Below are positions 40,268 through 50,373 of a DNA stretch of 64,000 nucleotides, in pieces. The notes under the pieces are model-generated. The model was not told where the DNA came from, did no database searches, and was given only the letters and a program-made list of their open reading frames with translations. Source of the stretch: Oscillospiraceae bacterium (GTDB taxonomy: Bacteria > Bacillota > Clostridia > Oscillospirales > Acutalibacteraceae); contig CACYHA010000004.1 in NCBI GenBank assembly GCA_902774035.1, forward strand, positions 1 to 64,000. Direction: 5' to 3'. Within the stretch, counting starts at the first letter, position 1. Each line of letters opens with the position of its first letter. The position numbers and the translations under genes are program-made.

Positions 40268-40996
40268 TCATCCCTGCACGGCAACGACCGTGATGTTATC
40301 TTTTCCGCCGGCTTTGTTGGCCTGCTCGATCAGCTTGGCGGGATACAGTTCGAATTTTGTGGTTTCAAAAATTGAAAGGATCTGTTCATCGGTGACCTCG
40401 TTGGTCAGCCCGTCGGAACAAAGCAGCAGCACATCTCCCTTGCCGAGTTCGGCGTTGTTGAATTCGATCTCCACGCCCTCGGAAACGCCGAGCGCCCGGG
40501 TGATGATGTTGCGCAGATTGTTGTTTTTCAGTTCCGACCGGCTGAGCTGGCCCTGATCGAACATCTCCTGCACGAGAGAATGATCCTTAGTGATCTGCCT
40601 GATCTCGCCGTCGTGGATCAGATAGGCGCGGCTGTCGCCCACATGGGCAACATTGATGTGGCCGTTTTTGATCACGGCGGCAACGATGGTGGTGCCCATG
40701 CCGTTGAGAAACTCGTCGGCGATCGCCCGGTCATAGACGGTGACATTGGCGGTCGTGATCGCGGAAAGCAGCATGTTTTCGATGGAGCTTTCGCTCATCG
40801 ACCTGTTGTAGCACTTTTCGATCTTTTTGCTCACCATGTCGGCCGCAACGGTGCTTGCGATCTGGCCGCCGGATGCGCCGCCCATGCCGTCGCAGACAAC
40901 GGCCCAGCAAACGCTGTCGTCGATCCGGCCGAAACGGAACGCGTCTTCGTTGTTTTGGCGCAAACGTCCGATATCGGAGTTTCCGACCGTTTTCAT
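40268..40996 (-). CDS. prpC: PP2C-family Ser/Thr phosphatase (PrpC/Stp)
   Basis: 242 residues. Metal-binding motifs: SDIGRLRQNNEDAF, VCDGMGGASGGQIAS, VAHVGDSRAYLI and LLCSDGLTNEV, then GGKDNITVVAV at the end. It dephosphorylates PrkC and its targets. It begins 15 bp after rlmN and ends 10 bp before prkC, the usual antagonist pairing. Confidence 0.96.
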   Translation of the reverse strand: MKTVGNSDIGRLRQNNEDAFRFGRIDDSVCWAVVCDGMGGASGGQIASTVAADMVSKKIEKCYNRSMSESSIENMLLSAITTANVTVYDRAIADEFLNGMGTTIVAAVIKNGHINVAHVGDSRAYLIHDGEIRQITKDHSLVQEMFDQGQLSRSELKNNNLRNIITRALGVSEGVEIEFNNAELGKGDVLLLCSDGLTNEVTDEQILSIFETTKFELYPAKLIEQANKAGGKDNITVVAVQG

Positions 40997-41011
40997 GAGA
41001 TCACCTCTGGT

Positions 41012-42037
41012 TCAAAGGATTTCACCGCGGCGAAGCTGGCCGCAGGAAGCGTTGATGTCGCTGCCCAGCGTGCGCCGCACAGTGACGTTGATATGATTGT
41101 TCTCCAAAACGGAAATGAAAGATTTCATCCGTTCCGCGGAGCTTTTGACGTAGTCGCGCTCCTTGACGGAATTGACGGGGATCAGATTCACGTGGCAGAG
41201 CATACCGCGCAGACGCCGCGCCAGCTCCCGGGCATTTTCGTCGCTGTCGTTGACGCCGGAGATCATAGCGTATTCGAAGGAGATGCGTCGGTGCGTTCGG
41301 GCGGTATAATCGCGGCAGGCGCCCAGCAGCTCCTCCATGGAATAGCGCTTGGCAACCGGCATAGTCTTTCGGCGGATCTCGTCGTTCGGCGCGTGCAGCG
41401 AAACGGAAAGAGTCAACTGCAGGTTTTCTTCAAGCAGCCGGTAGATGCCGGGAACAATGCCGCAGGTGGAAAGCGATATATTCCGCATGGAGAGACGCTT
41501 TCCGTTTTCATCTGTCACCAGACGCAAAAAGCACAGGACGTTGTCGTAATTATCCAGCGGCTCGCCCACGCCCATCATGACGATGTGGGAGATCGTAATG
41601 CCGAGATCGCGCTCCGCCGTGTAGATCTGGGAGAGGATTTCCCCCGGCAGAAGATCGCGCACGAAGCCGGCGATGCCCGAGGCGCAGAACGTGCAGCCCA
41701 TTTTGCAGCCGACCTGACTGGAGACACAGATCGTATGGCCGTATTTATAATGCATCACAACGGATTCGATCCGTTCTCCGTCATGCAGACGAAAGAGATA
41801 CTTAACTGTTTTATCATACACTGAAACCAGTTTTTTTTCAATAGTGCAGCCATAAATTGCGTAACTTTTTTTGAGCTTTTCTCGCAAAGATTTGGAAATG
41901 TTCGTCATTTCGTCAAAGGAAACGGCCTTTGCCTGATGCAGCCACTTGAAGATCTGCGAAGCGACGAATTTCTTTTCGCCAAGCTCCGTCATCTGCGTCT
42001 GCAGCTCCGGCAGCGTCAAAGAGCAGATATCAGTCAT
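41012..42037 (-). CDS. rlmN: 23S rRNA/tRNA adenine C2-methyltransferase RlmN
   Basis: 341 residues. The radical SAM motif is CKMGCTFCASG (CxxxCxxC). GVGEPLDNYDN and LSVSLHAPND are typical, as is the C-terminal VTVRRTLGSDINASCGQL with the cysteine used in the methyl-transfer mechanism. It methylates A2503 of 23S rRNA and A37 of tRNAs. It overlaps rsmB by 4 bp. Confidence 0.97.
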   Translation of the reverse strand: MTDICSLTLPELQTQMTELGEKKFVASQIFKWLHQAKAVSFDEMTNISKSLREKLKKSYAIYGCTIEKKLVSVYDKTVKYLFRLHDGERIESVVMHYKYGHTICVSSQVGCKMGCTFCASGIAGFVRDLLPGEILSQIYTAERDLGITISHIVMMGVGEPLDNYDNVLCFLRLVTDENGKRLSMRNISLSTCGIVPGIYRLLEENLQLTLSVSLHAPNDEIRRKTMPVAKRYSMEELLGACRDYTARTHRRISFEYAMISGVNDSDENARELARRLRGMLCHVNLIPVNSVKERDYVKSSAERMKSFISVLENNHINVTVRRTLGSDINASCGQLRRGEIL

Positions 42038-43341
42038 GCGTCAGTCTCCTTTTCAAACGCGGCGATGAAAAAGCCGTCGCAGTCATGCGTATGGGGAAAC
42101 AAAGTCAAAAACGGCTGCCCGGAAAGCTGCGGCAGGGCCGGTACGGGACGCAGCTCGGGGTGCTTTCTTAGAAAAGCGTCGCAGACGTCTTCGTTTTCGG
42201 CGCAGGAAAGCGCGCACGTGGAATAGACAAGGCGGCCGCCGGGTCTGACATAACGCGCACCGTTCTCGAGGATCTTCAACTGGATCGCGGGCAGATCCCC
42301 GAGGGAATCGGGATCCTTCCACTTGACCTCAGGCTTTTGCCGCAGGATGCCGAGACCGCTGCACGGCACATCGCACAGCACGCGATGCGCAAGCCCGAGG
42401 GCAGGATCGAACGCCGAAGCGTCGCCCTGCGCGGCCCGCACGCAGGAAAGGCCGAGACGGTTTGCGCCCTCTGCGATCAGAGCGACCCGGTGCGAATGAA
42501 GGTCGAACGCCTTTACAACGCCGCGGTTTTGCATCTCTTCGGCAAGAGTGAAGGTCTTTCCGCCCGGCGCGGCACAAAGATCGAACACGGTTTCGCCCGG
42601 TTTTGCGCCGACAGCCAGCGCGCACAGCACGCTTGCCTTGTCCTGCGCATGAAAAAGCCCGTCCCGAAAGGAAGGCAGTTCATCCACGCGGCAGGGCAAA
42701 CGGTTCAGCCGCAGCACCAAAGGCAGCTCGGTCGGCGCGGCGCTCACACCCTCCTGCGCCAAACGGGAAAGCAGCGCTTCAGCGTCGGTTTTGAGCGGAT
42801 TGACGCGCACAGTGAAGCCCTGCGGCGCAAAGGAAGCAGAAAGGATGCCGTGCGCCGTCTCTTCGCCGTAATCGTGCGTCCAACGGTCGATCAGCCATTG
42901 CGGGCAGGAATATTTGACGGATAAGTATCTTTCGTCCTCTTCGGGCGGAAGACGCAGCCCGTTTTGCGAAACTTTGCGCAGAACGGCATTACAAAGGCCG
43001 CTCGCAAAGGCGCAGTGCTTTTTTGCCAGCTTCACGCTTTCATTGATCGCCGCGGAGGGCGGAATCTTTTCAAGATATAAAAGCTGCAAGGCGCCCAGAC
43101 GCAGCACACAGACCGCGTCCGGCGAAAGCTTTTGCAGCGGTTTTGTTAGATAAAGCTCCAGGTTGTAATCGAGCGTCAGACGATGCTCGATCACGCCGTA
43201 AACAAGAGCGGAGGTCAACGCGCGGTCCCTCGCGGAAAGATCCCGGGTCAACGCAGCATTTTCCAGCAGCAGGTTCGAATAGGCGGCGTCTTTTTGCAGC
43301 TTTTTGAGCAGCGCAAACGCCGCTTCTCTCGCGGTGATCAT
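42034..43341 (-). CDS. rsmB: 16S rRNA m5C967 methyltransferase RsmB
   Basis: 435 residues. An N-terminal NusB-like RNA-binding domain (about 1-130) precedes a NOL1/NOP2/Sun catalytic domain. Motifs: DLCAAPGGKTFTLAEEM, DVPCSGLGILRQKPEVKW with the release cysteine, and YSTCALSCAENED with the nucleophile cysteine. It is placed between the zinc protease and rlmN with short gaps or overlaps. Confidence 0.96.
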   Translation of the reverse strand: MITAREAAFALLKKLQKDAAYSNLLLENAALTRDLSARDRALTSALVYGVIEHRLTLDYNLELYLTKPLQKLSPDAVCVLRLGALQLLYLEKIPPSAAINESVKLAKKHCAFASGLCNAVLRKVSQNGLRLPPEEDERYLSVKYSCPQWLIDRWTHDYGEETAHGILSASFAPQGFTVRVNPLKTDAEALLSRLAQEGVSAAPTELPLVLRLNRLPCRVDELPSFRDGLFHAQDKASVLCALAVGAKPGETVFDLCAAPGGKTFTLAEEMQNRGVVKAFDLHSHRVALIAEGANRLGLSCVRAAQGDASAFDPALGLAHRVLCDVPCSGLGILRQKPEVKWKDPDSLGDLPAIQLKILENGARYVRPGGRLVYSTCALSCAENEDVCDAFLRKHPELRPVPALPQLSGQPFLTLFPHTHDCDGFFIAAFEKETDA

Positions 43342-43345
43342 ACGC

Positions 43346-44029
43346 TCAACGGCGCGAACGCGAGCGCAGGATCAGGCGCAGGAGCGACGCGATGGAGACG
43401 ATCAGCGCGGCGACATAGGTCATCGCGGCGGCCGTCAGAACTTTTTTTGCGCCCCTGTATTCGTCGCCCTCGAGCATTCCGGTCTCGCCGATCACCTGCA
43501 AAGCGCGGGAGCTGGCGTTGAATTCCACCGGAAGGGTCACAAGCTGGAACAGCACCACAAAGGCGAAAAGCACGATGCCGAGCAGCATCAAAAACCTTGC
43601 GGAAAGCATATAGCCGATCACGGCCAGCAAAATGCCCGCCGAAGAGCCGATGTTCGCCACCGGCAAAATGGTGTTGCGAACGGCGATCGGCCGGTACTGT
43701 TCGGCATATTGCGCCGCATGGCCGGCCTCGTGGCAGGCAATGCCGACAGCGGCGACGGACGTGCTGTTGAACACGCCCTGCGAAAGGTGGATGACGTTGC
43801 TGCGCGGGTCAAAATTATCCGTCAGATTGCCGGCGATCGGCGCGATCTGCACGCCGGAAACGCCGTAATAGGCCAGAACGCGCCTTGCGGCTTCCGCGCC
43901 GGTCAGGCCGCGGCTATTGTTGATCTTGCCCCATTTGCGGTAGGCGCCCTTGACCATGATCTGCGCGATCAGCGAGAGCAGCATAGCCGGAATGACCAGC
44001 AAAAAATAATATTCATCGTACCAAATCAT
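43346..44029 (-). CDS. YugP-family neutral zinc metallopeptidase (membrane)
   Basis: 227 residues. The zinc motif is HEAGHAAQYAE, within GIACHEAGHA. Membrane helices lie near the N-terminus (YFLLVIPAMLLSLIAQIM) and at about 115-160 and 205-225. The NVIHLSQGVFNSTSVAA segment is typical of the family (DUF/PF04298 type). Proteins of this group are found in this operon across Clostridia; their substrate is not established. Confidence 0.9.
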   Translation of the reverse strand: MIWYDEYYFLLVIPAMLLSLIAQIMVKGAYRKWGKINNSRGLTGAEAARRVLAYYGVSGVQIAPIAGNLTDNFDPRSNVIHLSQGVFNSTSVAAVGIACHEAGHAAQYAEQYRPIAVRNTILPVANIGSSAGILLAVIGYMLSARFLMLLGIVLFAFVVLFQLVTLPVEFNASSRALQVIGETGMLEGDEYRGAKKVLTAAAMTYVAALIVSIASLLRLILRSRSRR

Positions 44030-44053
44030 TTGTATTCTCCGTTTCTGAAATCA

Positions 44054-44983
44054 TTACGCGAAGACTTCGCCGTTTTCCACGCCGCGCCCGTTCAGAAACG
44101 AGGCGGCGTCCATCCGCTTTTTTCCCTCCGGCTGGACTTCCAACAGTTCGACGCAGTGTCCGTCGCCGCAGACGACCAGTAGTTTTCCGTTTTGCACGAG
44201 AGCGGTTCCGGGAGCGGCCCCGGAGACCTTGTCGCTCAGGCACGAGCGGTGGAGCTTCAGCCGTTTTCCGCCAAGCGCGCAGTAGGCGCCCGGCCAGGAA
44301 TTCAGACCGCGGATCCTGTTATGGATCTCAAAGGCGGAAGCCGACCAGTCGATTTTCCCCATCTCCTTGGTCAAAAGGCCGACAGTTGTCGCCTCGGCGT
44401 GGTTCTGCGGCGTTGCCGTCAGTGTCCCATGTTCCAGCGCGTCAATGGCTTCGAGCATCGCCTTCGCGCCGAGCGCGGACAGGCGCTCAAACATCTCCTC
44501 GGTCGTTGCATCGAGCGGGATCGGAAGCTTTTTCACCAGCAGGATATCGCCGGTGTCCATGCCTTCGTCCATCTGCATGACCGTCACGCCGGTTTCCGTG
44601 TCGCCGGCCATAACGGCCCAGTGGATCGGCGAGGCGCCGCGGTATTTCGGCAGAAGCGAGGCGTGGATATTGATACAGCCGTATTTCGGAAAGGCGAGAA
44701 AATCCGGCGGCAAAATCTTGCCGTAGGCGGTCACGATGACCAGATCGGGCTGCAGCTCCCGCAACAGCGCCACGCCCTGCCCGTTCCGAAGCGAAACCGG
44801 CTGCAGCACACGGAAGCCGTGGCGCAGCGCCTCTTGCTTCACCGGGGGCGCGTGGAGCTCCTGCTTCCTGCCGATCGGTTTGTCCGGCTGGCAGAAGACG
44901 CCGACGATCTCATGTCCGCTTTCGGCAAGCGCACGAAGGCAGGGCACGGAAAAATCGGGCGTTCCCATAAATGCGATTTTCAC
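44054..44983 (-). CDS. fmt: methionyl-tRNA formyltransferase
   Basis: 309 residues. The formyl-folate-binding core is MKIAFMGTPDFSVPCL, with the catalytic segments INIHASLLPKYRGASPIHWAV and MQMDEGMDTGDIL and a C-terminal tRNA-binding domain. It formylates the initiator Met-tRNA. It lies 6 bp downstream of def, the usual pairing. Confidence 0.97.
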   Translation of the reverse strand: MKIAFMGTPDFSVPCLRALAESGHEIVGVFCQPDKPIGRKQELHAPPVKQEALRHGFRVLQPVSLRNGQGVALLRELQPDLVIVTAYGKILPPDFLAFPKYGCINIHASLLPKYRGASPIHWAVMAGDTETGVTVMQMDEGMDTGDILLVKKLPIPLDATTEEMFERLSALGAKAMLEAIDALEHGTLTATPQNHAEATTVGLLTKEMGKIDWSASAFEIHNRIRGLNSWPGAYCALGGKRLKLHRSCLSDKVSGAAPGTALVQNGKLLVVCGDGHCVELLEVQPEGKKRMDAASFLNGRGVENGEVFA

Positions 44984-44989
44984 GCAAGC

Positions 44990-45490
44990 TCACCCTTTCC
45001 CTTTTTGAACGCGATCTTCCTGCATCCGGCGGATCTCTTCTTCCGTCAGGCGGCGCGTCATGCAGTCGATAAACAGATGGCCGTCGAGGTGGTCGATCTC
45101 GTGGCAGAACGCCCGGGCTTTTAGCCCTTCGGCCTCGAGGATCCGCCAGGCGCCGCGGCGATTCTGCGCACGGACCTTGACGTGGTTCGGCCGTTTGACA
45201 AGCGCCCACTGCCGGGGCAGCGAAAGGCAGCCTTCCTGTCCCTCCTGCTCACCGTCGGCTTCGATGATCTCAGGGTTGATCAGTTCCACCAGGCCGTCAC
45301 CGACGTCGACGATCACGGCGCGGCGCAGCAGACCCACCTGCACGGCGGCCAGACCGACCCCGTTGGCTTTTTCCATCGTTTCTTTCATATCGTCAAGGAT
45401 CTGCCAAAGCTTTTCGTCAAACTTCTGCACCGGCCTGCTGGTCTTGCGCAGGATCGGATCTTCTTCGGTCACTATTTTTCTGATTGCCAT
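44990..45490 (-). CDS. def: peptide deformylase
   Basis: 166 residues. Motif 1 is GVGLAAVQVG, where most have GxGLAAxQ; motif 2 is EGCLSLP with the metal-binding cysteine; motif 3 is HEIDHLDG with two histidines and the glutamate. It removes the formyl group from nascent proteins. It sits between priA and fmt. Confidence 0.97.
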   Translation of the reverse strand: MAIRKIVTEEDPILRKTSRPVQKFDEKLWQILDDMKETMEKANGVGLAAVQVGLLRRAVIVDVGDGLVELINPEIIEADGEQEGQEGCLSLPRQWALVKRPNHVKVRAQNRRGAWRILEAEGLKARAFCHEIDHLDGHLFIDCMTRRLTEEEIRRMQEDRVQKGKG

Positions 45491-45511
45491 ACTATTCGCT
45501 CTCCATAAAAG

Positions 45512-47965
45512 CTACATTAAATTTTCCGGATTGATATCCGCCGTCAGTGTCACATCACGCAGTTGGGTCGCTTTTCCGAACTCTGTGAGCAAGCGGGAGA
45601 TCAGCGCGCGGAAGCGGCGGGTGTTTTTACATTTGATGATGATGCGGAAACGAAAGCGGTCGCCCAGCTTGCCGATCCGCGGCGGCATAACGGGCAGCAC
45701 GATCATATGCACATCGGAGAATTCGCCTTCGCCGAGCTCTGTCAGCCGCGTGAGCACGAGGTTCGCCGCGTCGAGGGCGTGGCGTTCGTTTTCGCTGATC
45801 GTGCTCAGTGCGCAAAGATCGCAGAACGGCGGATAGACCATCGCTTTGCGGATCACGATCTCGTTCTTGAAAAACGCAGGATAATCCTGCTTTTGCGCGA
45901 GGCGGATCACGCCGTTTTCGGGCGTCATGGTCTGCACAAGGGCAACGCCCTTTTCGCTGCCGCGGCCGGAGCGCCCGACCACCTGGGTCAGCAAATCAAA
46001 CGTGCGCTCCTCGGAACGGTAATCGTCGTTGTGCAGGGCGAGGTCGGCATTGACCACGCCGACGAGGGTCACGTTTTCAAAATTCAGGCCCTTGGCCACC
46101 ATCTGCGTGCCGAGCATGATATCGTAGTCTCCCCTGCCGAACGCCAGCAGGTTCTTTTCAAACACGCCGCGCGTGGAAGCTGCGTCGGTATCCATGCGCA
46201 GGATCCGCGCTTCGGGAAACAGGGCGGCAAGCTCCTCTTCAATGCGCTGTGTGCCTGTGCCGGCATAGCGCAGCTTCGGTTTGCCGCAGTGTTCGCAGAC
46301 ATTCGTGAACGGGCGGCTGTAGCCGCAATAATGGCACATCAGGCGGTCGTTCGCCCGGTGATAGGTCAAAGAGATGCTGCAGGAGGGACAACAGATCACC
46401 TCGCCGCAGGCGTCGCAGGCAACAAAGGTGTTGTAGCCGCGCCGGTTCATCAAAAGGATCGACTGCTTGTGTTCTTTCAGGTTCTCGGCAAGCAGGTCGA
46501 TCAACGGCAAGGACAGGGAATGCCGGTTGCCGCGCTGTCGGTCGAGCTTCATATCCACCACGGTCACATCCGGCAGCACGGCGTCGCCGTAGCGTTCGGG
46601 AAGCTGCTCAAAGCCATAGATGCCCTTTTGGGCATAGGTGTAGCTTTCGAGGCTCGGCGTCGCTGAAGAAAGCAAAAGCAGCGCACGGTGGAATTTTGCA
46701 CGGAATCTGGCCACGTCGCGGGCATGATAGCGGGGCGAAAGCTCGGATTTATAGGTGTGCTCCTGCTCCTCGTCCATCACGATCAGGCCGAGATCACGAA
46801 ACGGCGCAAACACGGCAGAACGTGTGCCGACGGCGATCTTCACCGCGCCGGAGCGCACCCGGCGGTATTCATCCCGGCGTTCGCCGACGGAGAGCGCGGA
46901 ATGAAAGATGGCGACCGCGTCGCCGTAGCGGCCCTTGAAAATGGCCATCATCTGGGGCGTGAGCGAGATCTCCGGCACCATAACGATGACCTGCCGTCCG
47001 CTTTGCAGCACGTCGTCGATCAGCCGAAGGAAGACGGAGGTCTTGCCGCTGCCGGTCACGCCGTAAAGCAACGAGACGCCGCCTGTGTTTTTATATTTTT
47101 CCAGCAGATGGCGGTAAGCGGTCTGCTGATGCTCCGTCAATTTGATGTCGCGTTTCGCGCTTTCGTCGATCAGCTCGCTTTTCGGAACTCGGAAAAGCTC
47201 CTGATCCACGATCTCCACGATCCCTTTCTTTTCCAACGTGGAAACGACGGAAACGGAAACACCGGTGAAATAGCAAAGCTCCTTCACGCTGGCGGCGCCG
47301 ACGTCGAACAGCACGCTGCAGACACTGCGCTGCTTTTCCGTCAGATTCGTCGGAAGCGCCTGCGGTTCCGGAAAAGCTGGCGCCATCCGCGCGGTTTTCA
47401 CCGTCAGGTTTCCCATCTGCTTTCCTGCGTCATAGTTGCGCTGGACCAGCCCTTTTTGAACAAGGCGCTCGAGCGCGTCGCAATCCGCAGGAAGGCCGCA
47501 GTCTTTGAGCACCTTCTCTTTTGCGAGATACTTGACAGCCGAGAGCAGATACTCATAAACGGCAGTCTCGGTCTCGTTCAGCACCGGGCGCTGTGCGCTT
47601 TGCAGCGCCACAAAACGCACCTGTGTTTTCAGATGAAAGCCCGTGGGAAGCTGGACGCGCGCCGCCTCGAAGAGGGTGCAGAACGTCCGATCCTTGAGAA
47701 ACTGCGCAAGCTCGAGCATTTCATCGCTAAACAGCGGCGCATCATCTAACACGGAAAGGATCTTTTTATAGCGTTTTCCCTGCTCCGGTGTGGAAAAAGC
47801 AAAGACAAGCCCCTGCCGTTTTCCGCTGCCGTTGCCGAAATTCACCAGCACGTGGCTGCCGCTGAGAACGCGCTCGCGCAGGGCCTCCGGGATCAGATAG
47901 CCGTAAAGAATGTCAAAATGATATGCAACATTTTCCACCGCAACAAGGGCAAGAAGCTGTTCCAT
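45512..47965 (-). CDS. priA: primosomal protein N' (replication restart helicase PriA)
   Basis: 817 residues. An N-terminal DNA-binding domain precedes a winged helix and the helicase core: Walker A GVTGSGKTSVFL, the Walker B region MDEEQEHTYK (DEEQ where DEEH is usual) and LLLSSATPSLES. The two-zinc region has eight cysteines (CDACGEVICCPSC, CHYCGYS, CEHCGKP). Helicase motifs IV-VI follow, including VVGRSGRG. It reloads the replisome at stalled forks. Confidence 0.97.
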   Translation of the reverse strand: MEQLLALVAVENVAYHFDILYGYLIPEALRERVLSGSHVLVNFGNGSGKRQGLVFAFSTPEQGKRYKKILSVLDDAPLFSDEMLELAQFLKDRTFCTLFEAARVQLPTGFHLKTQVRFVALQSAQRPVLNETETAVYEYLLSAVKYLAKEKVLKDCGLPADCDALERLVQKGLVQRNYDAGKQMGNLTVKTARMAPAFPEPQALPTNLTEKQRSVCSVLFDVGAASVKELCYFTGVSVSVVSTLEKKGIVEIVDQELFRVPKSELIDESAKRDIKLTEHQQTAYRHLLEKYKNTGGVSLLYGVTGSGKTSVFLRLIDDVLQSGRQVIVMVPEISLTPQMMAIFKGRYGDAVAIFHSALSVGERRDEYRRVRSGAVKIAVGTRSAVFAPFRDLGLIVMDEEQEHTYKSELSPRYHARDVARFRAKFHRALLLLSSATPSLESYTYAQKGIYGFEQLPERYGDAVLPDVTVVDMKLDRQRGNRHSLSLPLIDLLAENLKEHKQSILLMNRRGYNTFVACDACGEVICCPSCSISLTYHRANDRLMCHYCGYSRPFTNVCEHCGKPKLRYAGTGTQRIEEELAALFPEARILRMDTDAASTRGVFEKNLLAFGRGDYDIMLGTQMVAKGLNFENVTLVGVVNADLALHNDDYRSEERTFDLLTQVVGRSGRGSEKGVALVQTMTPENGVIRLAQKQDYPAFFKNEIVIRKAMVYPPFCDLCALSTISENERHALDAANLVLTRLTELGEGEFSDVHMIVLPVMPPRIGKLGDRFRFRIIIKCKNTRRFRALISRLLTEFGKATQLRDVTLTADINPENLM

Positions 47966-48001
47966 ATCATTTCACATCCCATCTTCAGTTTCCGAAAAAA
48001 A

Positions 48002-48211
48002 TCAGATATCGCGAATCTCCTCCGGCTCGCGGATTTTCAGATCGCCGTTCATAAACTCGTTCAGCGCGTAGGAGACAGGCTTTTGCGTGCCGCATTTTTC
48101 CTTCAGCTCGGGATCCTCGGAGACAAAGCGAGCGCGCTTTGCAACGGCGATCACCAGAGAATAACGGCTGGTGTGGTCTTTCAGGAGCGGTCTCAAATCA
48201 GGATTCAGCAT
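48002..48211 (-). CDS. rpoZ: RNA polymerase omega subunit
   Basis: 69 residues. SRYSLVIAVAKRAR matches the omega pattern, followed by KPVSYALNEFMNGDLKI. The short length and the position just behind gmk are typical. It overlaps the end of gmk by 14 bp. Confidence 0.9.
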   Translation of the reverse strand: MLNPDLRPLLKDHTSRYSLVIAVAKRARFVSEDPELKEKCGTQKPVSYALNEFMNGDLKIREPEEIRDI

Positions 48212-48818
48212 AATCGGTTACCTCACTTAATTTCAAAAGCATTTTATCTGTTTTCAGTTTCGACACGCGGATGATCGCCATGACGTCCTCTACGGCGTCC
48301 TCCAGCGCATCGTTGATCACAATGTAGTCATAGTCTTTGGCGCAGGCGAGCTCGCGTTTCGCGATCTCCATGCGTTTTTCAATGGCTTCCGGCGTTTCCG
48401 TGCCGCGATGTTCCAGGCGGCGTCGGAGTTCCGGCAGCGAAGGCGGCGCAACAAAGATCTCTACCGCGAAGGGCAGGAGCCGGCGCACGTTCTTTCCGCC
48501 GGTGACTTCGATGTTGAGGATCACGGTCTTGCCCTCAGCAAGCAGGCTGCGGATGTGGCCGACGGGCGTTCCGTAAAAGTTTTCGCCGTACTGCGCGAAT
48601 TCAAGCATCTGGTCGTCTTCGATGTTCCGGCGGAATTCCGCTTCGGAAACGAAGTAATAGTGCACGCCGTGGATCTCCTCGCCGCGCTTCGGACGGGTCG
48701 TCATGGAGACCGAAAGGAAGCCTTCTCCGTCCAGGCGCTGCAGCACCTCGTGGATGATCGTATCCTTGCCGCAGCCGGAAGGGCCGGAGATCACAAGCAG
48801 CAGACCGTTTTCAGCCAT
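48198..48818 (-). CDS. gmk: guanylate kinase
   Basis: 206 residues from ATG 48818, which has GAGGACG upstream. The P-loop is [10 protein letters not shown], with Asp where Gly or Ser is more usual. The GMP-binding segment is [20 protein letters not shown], and the lid contains [18 protein letters not shown]. It converts GMP to GDP. Its start lies inside the last codons of remA, as in many Clostridia. Confidence 0.96.
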   Translation of the reverse strand: MAENGLLLVISGPSGCGKDTIIHEVLQRLDGEGFLSVSMTTRPKRGEEIHGVHYYFVSEAEFRRNIEDDQMLEFAQYGENFYGTPVGHIRSLLAEGKTVILNIEVTGGKNVRRLLPFAVEIFVAPPSLPELRRRLEHRGTETPEAIEKRMEIAKRELACAKDYDYIVINDALEDAVEDVMAIIRVSKLKTDKMLLKLSEVTDYAES

Positions 48819-49080
48819 CGTCCTCATCCTCCCAGGTGTCGTTCATCTCCGCGCCGAGACGCGCGGCAAGCGTTTCCGTCTGCAGATAGGAAAGAACCAC
48901 ATGGTCGCTGTCCATGATGAGCACAGCGCGGGTACGGCGACCCTGCGTGGCGTCGATGAGGATGCCGCGCTCCTTGCCTTCCTGAATGATGCGCTTGATC
49001 GGTGCGGAATCGGGGCTGACGACGGCAACGAGCCGCGCAGCGTTGACCATGTTTCCGAACCCGATGTTGACCAGCTTCAA
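48811..49080 (-). CDS. remA: RemA-family regulator (DUF370)
   Basis: 89 residues, beginning [20 protein letters not shown] and continuing [19 protein letters not shown]; both blocks are highly conserved. In Bacillus subtilis RemA is a DNA-binding activator of biofilm matrix and osmoprotection genes. It is always next to gmk and yicC, as here. Confidence 0.95.
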   Translation of the reverse strand: MKLVNIGFGNMVNAARLVAVVSPDSAPIKRIIQEGKERGILIDATQGRRTRAVLIMDSDHVVLSYLQTETLAARLGAEMNDTWEDEDDG

Positions 49081-49102
49081 CGTCCTTCCCCTCTTTGCTG
49101 CG

Positions 49103-49981
49103 TTATTCGATGTTCTGTACCTGCTCGCGGATCTTTTCGATCTCGGCTTTCACGGCGATGACGTGCTTCGCAATGTCCACATCCTGCGCCTTGGAGCCGA
49201 TGGTGTTCGCTTCGCGGTTGAATTCCTGCACAAGAAAGTCCATCTTGCGGCCGATGGCGGTCTGCGCGCGCATAAACTCGCGCATCTGGTCGATGTGGCT
49301 GCGCAGGCGGACGGTCTCTTCGGCAACGGCGACTTTATCGGCAAAGATGGCCGCTTCCGTCAAAAGGCGCTGTTCGTCGACGGTTTTATCCTCGAGCACC
49401 GTGCGCATCCGCTCCAGAAGCTTGTCGTGATAGGCCTGCACGGTCTGCGGGGAGCGTTCTTCGATGAACGCGATGTGTTCGAGGATCAGATCGCAGCGCG
49501 AAAGAATGTCGGCTTTGAGCTTTTCACCCTCGCGTTCACGCATGGAAAGGAAGGAAGCGAGCGCTTCGTCTGTCACGGTTTTCACCGCCGCCCAGATCCG
49601 GTCCTCATCCTCGGCCTGCTTATGCACCGTGAAGATATCGTAGTATTTGGCAAGGCTTGTGACGGTCACGTCGTTTTCCAGCCCGTAACGCTCCGAGATC
49701 TCGCCGAGCGCAGCAAGATATCCGGCGGCAAGCGAGTGGTTCACCTGCACCGTGCAGTCCTGCGCGTCAAGCTCCTCCAAAGACACATAACACTCGGTCT
49801 TTCCGCGGGCGATCTTCGTCTGCAGATAGGATTTGAGCTTTTCCTCCAAAAATCCATAGGCGCGGGGCGTTCTGGCGCTGAATTCAAAATAGCGGTGATT
49901 CACGCTTTTCAGCTCAACGCTGATCTGCATCCCGTCGATCACATCCTGCGCACGGCCGAAGCCGGTCATACTGCGAATCAT
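49103..49981 (-). CDS. yicC: YicC-family endoribonuclease
   Basis: 292 residues from ATG 49981 ([11 protein letters not shown], the family's hallmark start). The N-terminal region contains [19 protein letters not shown]; the C-terminal domain contains [15 protein letters not shown]-like sequence ([17 protein letters not shown]). Members have been shown to act on small RNAs in other bacteria; the role in Clostridia is not clear. Confidence 0.94.
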   Translation of the reverse strand: MIRSMTGFGRAQDVIDGMQISVELKSVNHRYFEFSARTPRAYGFLEEKLKSYLQTKIARGKTECYVSLEELDAQDCTVQVNHSLAAGYLAALGEISERYGLENDVTVTSLAKYYDIFTVHKQAEDEDRIWAAVKTVTDEALASFLSMREREGEKLKADILSRCDLILEHIAFIEERSPQTVQAYHDKLLERMRTVLEDKTVDEQRLLTEAAIFADKVAVAEETVRLRSHIDQMREFMRAQTAIGRKMDFLVQEFNREANTIGSKAQDVDIAKHVIAVKAEIEKIREQVQNIE

Positions 49982-50025
49982 GAAAAGCCTCCGTTTGGTC
50001 AAGAATAGTCTAATAAAAGAATGTT

Positions 50026-50373
50026 TTACGGCGTTTTGTCAAACCCGCCGCAGGTTCCGGTCAAAAGCGTCGGAATGTCGTTTTCGAGCACGCCGTTCCT
50101 GCTTTCAAAGCGCAGACGCGCCGTCACGGCTTTGTCCGCCTTTGCGGAACAGACGCCCCAATAGGCGCCCTTGTTGGCGGCGTAGTGATACGCCGCGCGA
50201 AGCAGCCCTTCGCCGATCCCGGCGTCGCCGCCGGTCAGCGTGAGTTCAAAAACGTCCGCGCGATTGCCGTCCAGACGCAGGCGGCAGACGCCGAGGCAGG
50301 CTTCGCCGTCGAGCGCTTCGAAATAAGCGGCGCACGCATCGGTCCCGACTGCATGAGGCGCAAAGTAGATCAT
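50026..50373 (-). CDS. small GNAT-like protein
   Basis: 115 residues from ATG 50373, which overlaps the rluB-type stop (ATGA). The middle resembles a shortened acetyl-CoA-binding fold (VFELTLTGGDAGIGEGLLRAAYHYAANKG), but motif A (R/QxxGxG/A) is only partly present. It could be a minimal or inactive acetyltransferase. Upstream codons in the same frame lie inside the pseudouridine synthase gene and are rejected. Confidence 0.6.
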   Translation of the reverse strand: MIYFAPHAVGTDACAAYFEALDGEACLGVCRLRLDGNRADVFELTLTGGDAGIGEGLLRAAYHYAANKGAYWGVCSAKADKAVTARLRFESRNGVLENDIPTLLTGTCGGFDKTP